A stretch of 64,000 bases of DNA, taken from Salegentibacter tibetensis (GTDB lineage: Bacteria; Bacteroidota; Bacteroidia; Flavobacteriales; Flavobacteriaceae). The position numbers and the translations under genes are program-made. The stretch lies in contig NZ_JAIQZA010000013.1 in the NCBI RefSeq assembly GCF_020164485.1, positions 1-64,000 on the forward strand. The letters are read 5' to 3'. The notes under the pieces are model-generated. The model did no database searches, was not told the origin of the DNA, and worked only from the letters and a program-made list of their open reading frames with translations. The stretch's first letter is position 1. The number at the start of each line of letters is the position of its first letter. This document shows, in pieces, positions 7,668 to 16,905 of this stretch.

Positions 7668-9101
7668 CTAAAATTGAAAATAAATAAATTCCTGATAATC
7701 AGAAAATACTCCCAGGCTTAATATCAATAATAGGATAAGGATGATCTTCAAAAATTTAAATCGACCAATAAATGGATGCTCTTCATTTCTTTGAAACCAT
7801 TCAAGAACCACGAATAAGAAGATTAATAATATAAGTTCAATATTATACCTTTCAATAGATAAATACTGTAATTTAAAATTTTCAAAAGCTATGATTCGCT
7901 TGAGGTAATTAATTGCAGTGGAAAATGAGTCAGCACGAAAAAAAATCCAACCTATACTAACTATTCCAAAAGTATAGAGCATTTGAAATGTCTCTTTGAT
8001 ACCTGGTAAGTATCGATTTTTACCCGCAGTGTCCAGATACTTTCTATTTCTGCTTACCAGCAATATAGGTATAAAAAATAAAGCGTGTAGTCCACCCCAA
8101 ACTATAAAGGCCCAATTTGCACCATGCCATAAACCACTGACCAGAAATATCACAAAAACATTTCTAATAGTATGAATGCGATTATTTCTGGAGCCTCCCA
8201 AAGGGATATATAAGTAGTCCCTAAACCAGGTTGAAAGAGAAATATGCCACCTCCTCCAAAATTCTCCAATGTTTCGTGAAAAGTAAGGATAATTGAAATT
8301 TTGCATTAATTTTATTCCAAATAAGCGGGCAGTTCCAATTGCCATATCGCTGTATCCTGAGAAATCCCCATAGATTTGAAATGCAAAATAGACTGCTCCT
8401 AAAATCAGGCTTAGCGAATTCATGTCTTCATGGTTATCGAATATTTCATTTACATAAATCGCACAACTATCGGCAATTACTACTTTTTTGAAAAGTCCCC
8501 AAATAATTAAATGTACACCTTCCCGGGCCTGATAGAAATTAAAATTTCTTTTTTTATTTAATTGTGGCAAGAGGTTTTGAGCTCTTTCTATTGGGCCTGC
8601 AATCAGTTGCGGGAAAAAGGCAACATACAAGCTGAAGTTGAAAAAATTCCTCGTAGGTTGCATCCTTTCTTTGTAAACTTCGATGGTATAACTTAAAGTC
8701 TGAAAGGTATAAAATGAAATCCCAACCGGGAGGATGATACTCCAGCTTGAATAGTTCATTTCGAAGCCCATTTTTGACCAGGCCTCAGTCCAACTTTCCA
8801 GAAAAAAATTAAAATATTTAAAATAAGCAAGTAAGCCTAAATTGGAAATTAAGCTTATTCCTAACCAGGCTTTGCGGGTTTGTTTTCTGGTGCTATGAAC
8901 GATTTTTAAACTTAAGGTGTAATCTACTAAGCTACTAAAAATGATTAATCCCAGAAACCTGTAATCCCACCAGGCATAGAAAAAATAACTTGCTGCCAAA
9001 AGCAGGTAATTTTGAAACTTAGCAGATTTTGTGAATACCTTCCAGTATAGTATAAAAACGACTGGTAAAAATATTAAATAGGGTATGGAGTTAAATAGCA
9101 T
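7668..9101 (-). CDS. MBOAT-family O-acyltransferase (AlgI-like)
   Basis: A polytopic membrane protein of 477 residues with the AlgI/DltB-type MBOAT signature. FWRRWHISLSTWFRDYLYIP spans residues 281-300, and SGLWHGANW (322-330) carries His326, the conserved catalytic histidine. Family members pass an acyl, usually acetyl, group from a cytosolic donor through the membrane to an extracytoplasmic glycan. An SGNH-like gene abuts its 3' end and probably completes the machine. Both lie inside a glycosyltransferase operon, so the substrate is likely the polysaccharide made here. Length is normal and all expected motifs are present. Confidence 0.92.
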   Translation of the reverse strand: MLFNSIPYLIFLPVVFILYWKVFTKSAKFQNYLLLAASYFFYAWWDYRFLGLIIFSSLVDYTLSLKIVHSTRKQTRKAWLGISLISNLGLLAYFKYFNFFLESWTEAWSKMGFEMNYSSWSIILPVGISFYTFQTLSYTIEVYKERMQPTRNFFNFSLYVAFFPQLIAGPIERAQNLLPQLNKKRNFNFYQAREGVHLIIWGLFKKVVIADSCAIYVNEIFDNHEDMNSLSLILGAVYFAFQIYGDFSGYSDMAIGTARLFGIKLMQNFNYPYFSRNIGEFWRRWHISLSTWFRDYLYIPLGGSRNNRIHTIRNVFVIFLVSGLWHGANWAFIVWGGLHALFFIPILLVSRNRKYLDTAGKNRYLPGIKETFQMLYTFGIVSIGWIFFRADSFSTAINYLKRIIAFENFKLQYLSIERYNIELILLIFLFVVLEWFQRNEEHPFIGRFKFLKIILILLLILSLGVFSDYQEFIYFQF

Positions 9102-9107
9102 CCTGAT

Positions 9108-10502
9108 TTATTGATTACCGACCACCTTAACAAAATCCCATATCCTTACCGAAGCCTTATCGGCCGGTTCCTGGTTTATTCTATTAAACCATTCCAGAGC
9201 TTTTTGTGCTTTCTCGTTTGGATCTTTTAAGGCCTCTTCTAATTTAGACGGGATTTCATCTTTTGAATTCAGCCAGTAAACCTCCTCCCTGATAGGCATC
9301 GATCTAAAATGCACAAATTTATAGACCTTTTTGGGATTCCAGTCAACCTGGATTTTTTTTGTTACCTCATAATTAAGATATAAACAGGGCTTATCGAAGA
9401 TCGCGAAATCGAAGACCATTGAGGAACCTACATTGACCACGGCTTCTGAGTGAAAAATAGTATTGATCTGTAAGCTCAGATCTTCCCTGGTGGGAAGAAT
9501 GGTGTTCCATTGTTCGCCGGCCTTTTCCCACTTTGGTGTAATTGGGGTTATTAGATTTTTATATTTTTCTAATACTTTATCATATCTATCGGAAAAATCT
9601 ACAGGACAACGCCTAAAAATAATCCCCAGCTTATGTCCTCTGGAATTTAGGTGCCTTACAGCTTCCGCCAGGTCTTTAAGGTATTGTGGGTCGTGTGGGG
9701 AAGTAGTGATATCATCCCCGCTAAAACATATGTATTTTTTAGAAAGCTCCAACCCATGCTCTTTAAAAAATTCTTCCCGGCTATGTCTTAAACTAAGATC
9801 GTAATGCGGTTCGAACTGAGGACTCCCGCTTGTAAAAACCTGTTTCTCATAAATATGTGGATAGTAGGTAAGTAATTCCTTTTTCATATAATCGCTCCAA
9901 ACAAAATAGTGATCGGTTTCCACTACCATTGTGGCTTTTGGCAGGTTATCCCAGGAAAAAATAAAAGAAGCGGTAGAGATACCCAGGTCCTGTGCAGCAG
10001 TCAAAGGAGCGATAGCATTAACCGGGCGTTGATTCGTACAAAATACTAGGTCGGGTTGCTCTTTTTCCAGCACAGCTTTGCAATCCCTATAGAGTTCTCC
10101 TTTTCTTTCCGAAAGTCTCATCTTTTTTCTAAGTCTCTGTAAACCAGATTCTCCTTTATGAGTTTTAGTCAGGGACCTGACAATCGTATTTTTAACAATG
10201 GCTTTAAAACCTTTTTGGGAGTTAGGAAATTTATAGCTTTGGTAAACCGGATCATTAAACTTCTGGCTAAAATGATCAAGTTCTACTTCTATTTTTGCTC
10301 TTTTAAGCAAATCGGTTTGAGACCTGGGTTTTCCTTTTAGTTTTATTTCCTTATAATCTAAACCGGTAAGATCAAAAGGGGTATGATTCCAGAATACTAC
10401 CTCCCAGCCCAATTCTTCTCCTATTTTCACAAAAGAGGTAAAAGCGAAATTCCTAAGGCCAACGCCATCGGGAAGGAGGATAAATATTTTTTTTAGTTTC
10501 AA
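9108..10502 (-). CDS. Putative GT-B glycosyl/glycerophosphotransferase
   Basis: I do not recognise this 464-residue protein with certainty. It starts KLKKIFILLPDGVGLRNFAF, a Rossmann-like opening, and has the middle segment ASFIFSWDNLPKATM. Near the C-terminus NVGSSMVFDFAIFDKPCLYL resembles the S-S-x-x-x-D-x-A-x-x-x-K-P motif of TagF/CDP-glycerol glycerophosphotransferases and other GT-B enzymes. No membrane segment is evident. It is the fifth gene of the minus-strand operon, 7 bp upstream of the MBOAT gene, so a role in assembling or decorating the same polysaccharide is likely. Donor and product are unknown. Confidence 0.6.
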   Translation of the reverse strand: MKLKKIFILLPDGVGLRNFAFTSFVKIGEELGWEVVFWNHTPFDLTGLDYKEIKLKGKPRSQTDLLKRAKIEVELDHFSQKFNDPVYQSYKFPNSQKGFKAIVKNTIVRSLTKTHKGESGLQRLRKKMRLSERKGELYRDCKAVLEKEQPDLVFCTNQRPVNAIAPLTAAQDLGISTASFIFSWDNLPKATMVVETDHYFVWSDYMKKELLTYYPHIYEKQVFTSGSPQFEPHYDLSLRHSREEFFKEHGLELSKKYICFSGDDITTSPHDPQYLKDLAEAVRHLNSRGHKLGIIFRRCPVDFSDRYDKVLEKYKNLITPITPKWEKAGEQWNTILPTREDLSLQINTIFHSEAVVNVGSSMVFDFAIFDKPCLYLNYEVTKKIQVDWNPKKVYKFVHFRSMPIREEVYWLNSKDEIPSKLEEALKDPNEKAQKALEWFNRINQEPADKASVRIWDFVKVVGNQ

Positions 10503-10589
10503 TTCAGAAGTTAATGTTAGGTATTTCCAAATATATCAATTTTGAATTGACCCGAGGTTTGAGAATACTAACCTTTTAATGAAAATAAT

Positions 10590-11879
10590 TTATTTTAAAG
10601 ATTGGCTGGACGTAAATCCAGTCATTTTTTTTATCATATCATTTATTACAAAGGCGATAAAAAGTAATTCAAGACCCACCTGAGGCATTCTAAATCTAAA
10701 CCCGGAATAAGTTAGAATGGTAATGCCTACTGTAGATAATATCAGGCCAATAGCAAGAGAATATATGAGTTTATTTCTGGTAAAAATTAGTATATATAAC
10801 AATGCTAATAAAGCAAAAAACTGGAAAAGCCACCTGCCAGTTTCGAGTATGCCAGGCTTTTCGGTTTCAGGAAAGGGGTTAAAAGCACTAAGCAATTTCT
10901 GACTTATGATGGGGAAAATTAAGTCTAGATTTGATTTGATAAAATGAATAGTCGCGTTTTTATATAATTGCATTCTTTCTACCTCACCGTAATTTTTTCT
11001 CCTGTCATATTCATAATCCAACAACACCAACTCCTCATCTGCAAGATCGCCTTGTGTATTAGTATGTTCTTCCGAAACTTTTGGATTCCAGCCTTTTGCC
11101 AGAACCGCCCCAGAGGAAGTGGTAAGAACAATCTCATTGGTCTCCAGAATCACCAAATTCCTGATGATCCAGGTTGAAACTATAGAAGCACAAATAAGCG
11201 ATGACAGGATGAATATTTTTAATTTAACCTCTTTTTTAAGGTACAATACCATCCAGATAGAAAACGGTAAGAGAATATAATAGGGATGAGATAAAATAAG
11301 CACACCTCCTACCACTGCCTGGGGTAAAAACCCGGACTTATTTCTTGCAAATCGTATTAATAAATACAGCCATAAAGTAATAAAGAAAAGGGTAATTGGT
11401 TCTGAAAGGAAAACCCGGGAATAAAGCTGCCAGGCGGGGCTTATTCCATATAGAAAACTTGCCGCAATAATAACTGCCTCCTGAAGTTTTAATAATTTAA
11501 GAGTCTTATAAAATATGTATAATCCAAGACTGTGTAGTAAGAACTTAAAAATTATAATATAAGTGAGATTATAACCAAAAATGAGAAATATTCCTGAAAT
11601 TATTAGTGGCCAAACAGGAGGTCTAAAAGCAGTGGAATTAGTGAAAGAGTAATTTTTGGTATTTATCTGGCCAAGTTTAAAATCTTCCAACAGTGAGTCT
11701 CTTGATGCATTTAAATGACCGTAATTACCCGTTTTTGCCAGAGTTAGGCCCAGATGAATATAATCCCACGGATCTCCACCAGCCTCATATTTATAATCAT
11801 TGGCTATTTTAAAATTATACAATAGTAAGATCAGAAAAATAGACCCTAAAACGATTTTTAATATTAGACTTTTCTTCAA
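10590..11879 (-). CDS. GT-C-type membrane glycosyltransferase-like protein
   Basis: This 429-residue protein has about ten hydrophobic helices. Its N-terminus has an acidic first loop (GGDPWDYIHLGLTLAKTG), and FRPPVWPLIISGIFLIFG follows in the next loop. Both features are typical of the GT-C/PMT-ArnT superfamily, where the loop aspartate helps catalysis on polyprenyl-phosphate-linked sugars at the outer face of the membrane. The neighbouring DPM-like GT2 could make the polyprenyl-phosphate sugar donor for it. A methyltransferase gene lies between them. Specific substrate is unknown. It might also be a membrane protein of another class with similar topology. Confidence 0.65.
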   Translation of the reverse strand: MKKSLILKIVLGSIFLILLLYNFKIANDYKYEAGGDPWDYIHLGLTLAKTGNYGHLNASRDSLLEDFKLGQINTKNYSFTNSTAFRPPVWPLIISGIFLIFGYNLTYIIIFKFLLHSLGLYIFYKTLKLLKLQEAVIIAASFLYGISPAWQLYSRVFLSEPITLFFITLWLYLLIRFARNKSGFLPQAVVGGVLILSHPYYILLPFSIWMVLYLKKEVKLKIFILSSLICASIVSTWIIRNLVILETNEIVLTTSSGAVLAKGWNPKVSEEHTNTQGDLADEELVLLDYEYDRRKNYGEVERMQLYKNATIHFIKSNLDLIFPIISQKLLSAFNPFPETEKPGILETGRWLFQFFALLALLYILIFTRNKLIYSLAIGLILSTVGITILTYSGFRFRMPQVGLELLFIAFVINDMIKKMTGFTSSQSLK

Positions 11880-11899
11880 GGGAGATTTTTATAATCTTT

Positions 11900-12625
11900 T
11901 TATTTTCTGCCTACTACTATTGTAGAAAGACCTATCCTATTTTTTAGAAGCCTGTCTACTCTTTTCCATAAAGGCACAAGCTTATTATAGATTCTCATTT
12001 GGCTAGATGGGATCGTGTCTTTTTTTAACAATCCTCCACTTATATACCATCCAAATACTCCTATAAAATTAAAATATTTCTTATGAATTATTTCTATTCC
12101 ATTTTTTTCAAAAAGATCTGAAAGGGTTTCTATAGTATATCTTCTGAAATGCCCCAGTTCTTTATCAAACCTATTATAAAGTTTCTGATAAGACGGAACT
12201 AAAATTATTAAATGACCACCTTTTCTTAATAATTTTTTGCAATTGCTTATGGCTAAATCGTCATCCTCAATATGTTCAATGACATTCAAAGCAAAAACGG
12301 TATCATACTTTTCCAGGTGATTGCTGTAGGCTTGTTCAAATTCCGGATGAATTAAATTAAGTTTATCAATACCCAGTAGATTTTGTTTGGAGCCAAATTT
12401 ATGCTGAAGAGATAAACAGTATTCTTCCCGAAGATCGGTGAGCATAATTTCATCTTCATTATTTATGAAAAATTCAGAGATATTCCCCAGGCCACTTCCT
12501 ATTTCTAATATTTTACCAGTTGAAAACGGGTAGATGGTTTGGAACATCCACTTATTAAAAAGATCTGCTTCTCCAACTACATCAAGAGTGTTTTTACCCA
12601 CTTTATCTGTCACAGGATTTTTCAT
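11900..12625 (-). CDS. Class I SAM-dependent methyltransferase
   Basis: A 241-residue protein with SAM motif I LEIGSGLGN (40-48), acidic residue at the end of strand 2 (LTDLREEY), ALNVIEHIEDDD as motif IV and LRKGGHLIILVPSYQ as motif VI. No membrane segment is obvious. Its start codon shares one base with the stop of the preceding DPM-like GT2 gene (TAATG), so the two are translationally coupled. It could methylate a polyprenyl-linked sugar or a glycan terminus. The acceptor cannot be inferred more closely. Confidence 0.82.
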   Translation of the reverse strand: MKNPVTDKVGKNTLDVVGEADLFNKWMFQTIYPFSTGKILEIGSGLGNISEFFINNEDEIMLTDLREEYCLSLQHKFGSKQNLLGIDKLNLIHPEFEQAYSNHLEKYDTVFALNVIEHIEDDDLAISNCKKLLRKGGHLIILVPSYQKLYNRFDKELGHFRRYTIETLSDLFEKNGIEIIHKKYFNFIGVFGWYISGGLLKKDTIPSSQMRIYNKLVPLWKRVDRLLKNRIGLSTIVVGRK

Positions 12626-13338
12626 TATTTAATTAAGTTGTATCTAAAGACGCAATAGATTGCTTTTACCCCATCTTTCCAGTTTATCTTTTTGCCTTCG
12701 GCATAAGTTCTTCCATAATAAGAAATTCCAACTTCATAAATTCTTATCTTGGGAATTCTGCAAATTTTTGCTGTTACTTCCGGTTCAAAACCAAAACGCT
12801 TCTCCTTTAAGTTTAAACTTTTTAGAATATCTGCTTTAAATAGCTTGTAACAGGTTTCCATGTCGGTTAGGTTAAGATTGGTAAAGGCATTGTTCAAATT
12901 AGTAAGGAATTTGTTTCCTATCGTATGCCAATAAAAAAGCACCCGATGCGGATTTCCACCCATAAAACGGGAGCCATAAACCACATCTGCCCGACCGGAG
13001 ATGATAGGTTTAAGCAATAAATTATACTCCTCTGGATCATATTCTAGGTCGGCATCCTGGATAATTATATAATCTCCGGTAGCTAACTCAATGGCTTTAT
13101 GAAGTGCTGCTCCCTTTCCCTGATTGAATTCCTGCCTGAAATAAATAATAGGTAGTTCCGGATTTCTATGAATAAACTCTTCAATTAAATCACCTGTTTT
13201 ATCACCAGAATGATCATCAATAATCACAATTTCTTTGTTCAGGTGAAAGTTAAGTTTTAAATCTTTTAAGGTTTTTAAAATAGGAATGATAGTTTCCTGT
13301 TCGTTATAAGCCGGAATAAGGATAGATATTTTTTTCAA
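12625..13338 (-). CDS. GT2 glycosyltransferase, polyprenyl-phosphate sugar synthase-like
   Basis: A 237-residue inverting GT-A enzyme. The N-terminus [16 protein letters not shown] is the classic GT2 start. The DXD-type metal site is in QDADLEYDP (94-102), and VYGSRFMGG follows, as in dolichol/undecaprenyl-phosphate mannose or glucose synthases. There is no C-terminal membrane extension, so it resembles the soluble DPM1 type. Its likely reaction is transfer of a hexose from GDP- or UDP-sugar to a polyprenyl phosphate, feeding the GT-C protein encoded two genes downstream. It is coupled to the methyltransferase gene by a one-base stop/start overlap. Confidence 0.85.
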   Translation of the reverse strand: MKKISILIPAYNEQETIIPILKTLKDLKLNFHLNKEIVIIDDHSGDKTGDLIEEFIHRNPELPIIYFRQEFNQGKGAALHKAIELATGDYIIIQDADLEYDPEEYNLLLKPIISGRADVVYGSRFMGGNPHRVLFYWHTIGNKFLTNLNNAFTNLNLTDMETCYKLFKADILKSLNLKEKRFGFEPEVTAKICRIPKIRIYEVGISYYGRTYAEGKKINWKDGVKAIYCVFRYNLIK

Positions 13339-13522
13339 GGATTGGTTAACTTTACTTCAAATATATCTTTTTTATAAATACTTGAAATATTAATTTTTTT
13401 TACTCTTTTAAATTATCCATTCAGTTTGCAATTTTTCATTAAGAGTATTTACAGATGCTTTTTGGCCCGTTGTGAAGGTGGAATAATTGCTTACAAAGTT
13501 TTAATCTATTAATAGATTTCAA

Positions 13523-14332
13523 TTAAACTTCAGAATATCGTAGTGGGAATTCTATTGAGCAAAAGCTGCCCCTACCAACATAGTTATTAGGTAAATGATG
13601 AACTGTAGCCTCGTGTGGCGTGATATAACCTTCAGTATCTTCAAGTAAGGGTACTATGGTTCCTTTATATCTATTCATATTTTTCCCATGCCATCCTATA
13701 GCAGCTTTTTCTCTAATACCGTAGGCATCGAATTCCAATTTCCATTCCGGGCTTTTAATGAATGCTTTTAATTCCTTCTTATCCATTATCCAGAAGCCGC
13801 AATATGGATTATGTCTATTCAATAAAAATTTTTGTCCCTCGAGCTCTATAATTTCTGTAAGTGGCCTGGTCACGTCAGTTAATAACCTTCTGTTTTTTTT
13901 ATCTATTTCATGCCTGAAAAATCCTAACTTATAATTATTAGACAGAGCTTTTTTATTGAACTTCAGCCAATATTCAAAGTTTTCTTTTTTAAACTCGATA
14001 TCATCTTCGAGGTAAATTTGAATATCATAGTCATCAACCATTCTTTCAATATAATTCCGGTTTTCCCAGGCCAAATAAAAAGGATGAATAAACCACTTAA
14101 TTCCGATCTTATCTAAAAAGCTTTTTTTTGAAAATCTAGATATGAGTGATTTTCTATAAGTGAAAATTTTTAAGTTGATATTAGGGATATTCTTATATAA
14201 GAGTATTTTTTTATTTGTATAGATATAGATATCAATCCTAGAGTCAATTTCCAGCAAAGCCTCAATAACTTTTTTAAGGTATTGCAATCTCGAGGGATTA
14301 TAAAAAAATGTTATATGTGCTGCTAATTTCAA
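13523..14332 (-). CDS. Uncharacterised protein, possible GT-A transferase
   Basis: I do not recognise a named family for these 269 residues. The opening KLAAHITFFYNPSRLQYL suits a GT-A Rossmann-like start. IQIYLEDDIEF (about 104-114) could be a DXD-like metal site. NRHNPYCGFWIMDKKELKAF and a C-terminal HHLPNNYVGRGS follow. No membrane segment or signal peptide is visible. It is the first gene of the minus-strand glycan operon, 184 bp upstream of the DPM-like GT2, and is divergent from the exporter genes. Most likely it is a cytosolic glycosyltransferase. The assignment rests on one motif and context only. Confidence 0.5.
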   Translation of the reverse strand: MKLAAHITFFYNPSRLQYLKKVIEALLEIDSRIDIYIYTNKKILLYKNIPNINLKIFTYRKSLISRFSKKSFLDKIGIKWFIHPFYLAWENRNYIERMVDDYDIQIYLEDDIEFKKENFEYWLKFNKKALSNNYKLGFFRHEIDKKNRRLLTDVTRPLTEIIELEGQKFLLNRHNPYCGFWIMDKKELKAFIKSPEWKLEFDAYGIREKAAIGWHGKNMNRYKGTIVPLLEDTEGYITPHEATVHHLPNNYVGRGSFCSIEFPLRYSEV

Positions 14333-14574
14333 TAATTTTTTTTGGGGACTAAAATTACAAAATATCTAGATTAAAACTTAAGGTATGACCTTTTTCCACA
14401 TAAAACCGGAACACATAAAAGCAGAGGGTAGAATGCTGAGCAAATAATTGATTAACCTTATCCAGTTTGTTTTAGCATGAAATAGCGTTTGCAAATAAAT
14501 TGGAAGGAATATTTTTTACCAGCTTCTAACACTAAAAAAATTTCTTAATTTCACACACTAAATTCATTTTTGCA

Positions 14575-15435
14575 TTGAAACAACCGGAAGATGACTGGCT
14601 TTACGAAATAAGTCCTAAACGCAAATTTATATACCTAAATTTTAAAGAGATTTGGGATTACCGGGATTTACTAATCCTATTTGTAAAGCGTGATATTGTT
14701 ACGGTATATAAGCAAACTATCCTTGGGCCGCTATGGTACTTTATTCAGCCGCTTTTTACCTCTGTGATCTTTACGTTGGTGTTTAATAACATTGCAAATA
14801 TTCCCACGGGAAATGTGCCACCTTTTCTCTTTAACCTGGCAGGGATCACCGCCTGGAATTATTTTAATCAAAGCCTCACTCAAACTTCTAATACTTTTAC
14901 TGCCAACGCGGGAATTTTCGGGAAGGTCTATTTTCCACGAGTGATCATGCCTCTAAAAACAGTAATTTCTGGCTTGTTTAAATTCGGAATTCAATTAAGC
15001 ATCCTGATTGTCTTTTATATTTATTTCCTATTTCAGGGCTATGATTTGCGGCCTAATTCTAACCTCTTACTGTTTCCAGTTTATGTTTTGATGATGGCAC
15101 TTTTAGGTTTGGGGGCAGGGATGACTATATCGGCTTTTACTACTAAATACAGGGATCTTACGGTTATGGTGGGTTTTGCCACCTCTTTGTTAATGTATAT
15201 TTCTGCGGTGCCTTATCCTTTAAGTGAGGTGTCTGAGAAGATTCCTGAGTTGGCATGGTTGGTAAAATACAACCCTTTGGCACAAATTATTGAAGGTTTT
15301 AGATACATGATTCTAGACACTGGAATTTTTACCTGGAGTGGTTTTTTCTATACCATGACTTTTTCTATTGTCTTATTTTTGGTCGGCCTTGTGGTTTTTA
15401 ATGGTACTGAGAAAAACTTTATCGATACAGTTTAA
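14575..15435 (+). CDS. wzm: Polysaccharide ABC exporter permease (Wzm)
   Basis: The 286-residue protein has the ABC2-type polysaccharide-export permease layout. A cytosolic N-terminal segment EIWDYRDLLILFVKRDI is followed by YKQTILGPLWYFIQP, then six hydrophobic helices. It forms the channel that, with the Wzt ATPase, moves an undecaprenyl-linked glycan across the inner membrane. No ATG precedes the conserved N-terminus in frame; TTG at 14575 fits best. The ATPase gene follows after 189 bp. Exporters of this type serve O-antigens and teichoic-acid-like polymers that are completed in the cytosol before export. Confidence 0.9.
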   Translation: MKQPEDDWLYEISPKRKFIYLNFKEIWDYRDLLILFVKRDIVTVYKQTILGPLWYFIQPLFTSVIFTLVFNNIANIPTGNVPPFLFNLAGITAWNYFNQSLTQTSNTFTANAGIFGKVYFPRVIMPLKTVISGLFKFGIQLSILIVFYIYFLFQGYDLRPNSNLLLFPVYVLMMALLGLGAGMTISAFTTKYRDLTVMVGFATSLLMYISAVPYPLSEVSEKIPELAWLVKYNPLAQIIEGFRYMILDTGIFTWSGFFYTMTFSIVLFLVGLVVFNGTEKNFIDTV

Positions 15436-15624
15436 ATTAGTTTATTAAACAATAGTCGATAATCCGGGAATCGTTAATTGGTTAATTCGGAAGTGTAAAG
15501 GCCAGGTGAATGAAATTATAGAGTCTGAACCTGTCAACCGCAAAAAAAAACCATAAAATTTTCTTATTTTTCCGGCGTCAATCTTAGACCGTCAACTGCT
15601 TACTTAAATACTGCGTACTAAATC

Positions 15625-16905
15625 ATGAGTGTAATCCTAAAAGCCGAAAACATTTCCAAACAATACCGCCTGGGTACTGTAGGAACCGGTACGCTTAGTC
15701 ATGATCTAAATCGCTGGTGGCACATGATTCGTGGTAAGGAAGATCCTTATTTGCAGGTGGGCGGAGTGAACGACCGTAGCGCTGTGGCTACTGAAGACTA
15801 TGTGTGGGCCTTGAGGGATATTAATTTTGAAGTGAAACAAGGAGAAGTACTTGGCATTATTGGTAAAAACGGGGCTGGAAAATCTACTTTACTGAAACTG
15901 CTTTCACGAGTGACAGCACCTACTACAGGGACTATAAAAACTAAAGGGCGTATTGCCAGTTTGCTGGAGATAGGCACCGGCTTTCACCCTGAACTCACCG
16001 GGCGGGAGAATATTTTTATGAATGGGGCGGTTTTAGGTATGAAACGGGCTGAGATAAAAGCTAAACTTGAGGAGATTATAGCCTTCTCTGGCTGCGAAAT
16101 GTATATAGATACCCCTGTAAAACGCTATAGCAGCGGGATGACGGTTAGGTTGGGCTTTGCCGTTGCTGCCCATTTAGAACCGGAAATCCTGGTGGTAGAT
16201 GAGGTGCTGGCAGTAGGAGATGCCGAATTTCAAAAAAAGGCAATTGGGAAAATGCAGGATCTTTCTATGGGGGAAGGTAGAACGGTACTATTTGTAAGTC
16301 ATAATATGGGTAGCGTGAGATCTTTATGTACCAGGGGTATTGTTCTAAATAATGGAGAATTATTCTTTGAGGGTGAATCCTCAAACGCAATTGACTTTTA
16401 TTTGAATCAGGATAGTACAGAAGTAGGTTCTGGTAGAATGAATTTTACGAAGGAGAATTTAGGAAATAAAGAACTAAAGCTTTTAGAAGCCTCTATTACT
16501 GATAAAATAGGAAGAGTAAGAACTACCTTTTCCCAATCTGAGGGTATAAGAGTACATATTAAATTTGAAGTTTTTAAATCAATTATTGGAATGCGTTTCA
16601 ATCTTAAAGTTAAAACTACTAGTGGTGAAGATGTTTTTGTGACAAGTTCTCATTTCGTGACAAAAGGCGGTGTAGAAAAAGGAGTTCATGAACTTCAACT
16701 TGAAATACCTGCTTTTTTGCTGAATATGAAGAGGTATGTTTTTAGTTTGAATGCAGGGATTCCTGGACATAAAATAATTATCGAACCGATTGATACACTT
16801 TTTGTTGATATCGTTGGTGAAAATGCAGGAGGATCTGATTTTGTTGAAAAATGGCCTGGAATAGTTTCACCTAAAATAAAATGGATTTTAAATGAGAAGA
16901 ATTAA
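15625..16905 (+). CDS. wzt: Polysaccharide ABC exporter ATPase (Wzt) with C-terminal domain
   Basis: A 426-residue ATPase. Walker A GKNGAGKST is at 80-88, signature YSSGM at 168-172 and Walker B ILVVDEV at 188-194. After about residue 245 comes a beta-rich C-terminal domain, as in Wzt proteins that recognise a terminal modification of the O-antigen before export. The nucleotide-binding domain is preceded by an insertion (about residues 21-57) common in this Bacteroidetes subgroup. The next gene, a sulfotransferase, overlaps by 14 bp. This is consistent with, but does not prove, a chain-terminating sulfate being the recognised cap. Confidence 0.92.
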   Translation: MSVILKAENISKQYRLGTVGTGTLSHDLNRWWHMIRGKEDPYLQVGGVNDRSAVATEDYVWALRDINFEVKQGEVLGIIGKNGAGKSTLLKLLSRVTAPTTGTIKTKGRIASLLEIGTGFHPELTGRENIFMNGAVLGMKRAEIKAKLEEIIAFSGCEMYIDTPVKRYSSGMTVRLGFAVAAHLEPEILVVDEVLAVGDAEFQKKAIGKMQDLSMGEGRTVLFVSHNMGSVRSLCTRGIVLNNGELFFEGESSNAIDFYLNQDSTEVGSGRMNFTKENLGNKELKLLEASITDKIGRVRTTFSQSEGIRVHIKFEVFKSIIGMRFNLKVKTTSGEDVFVTSSHFVTKGGVEKGVHELQLEIPAFLLNMKRYVFSLNAGIPGHKIIIEPIDTLFVDIVGENAGGSDFVEKWPGIVSPKIKWILNEKN

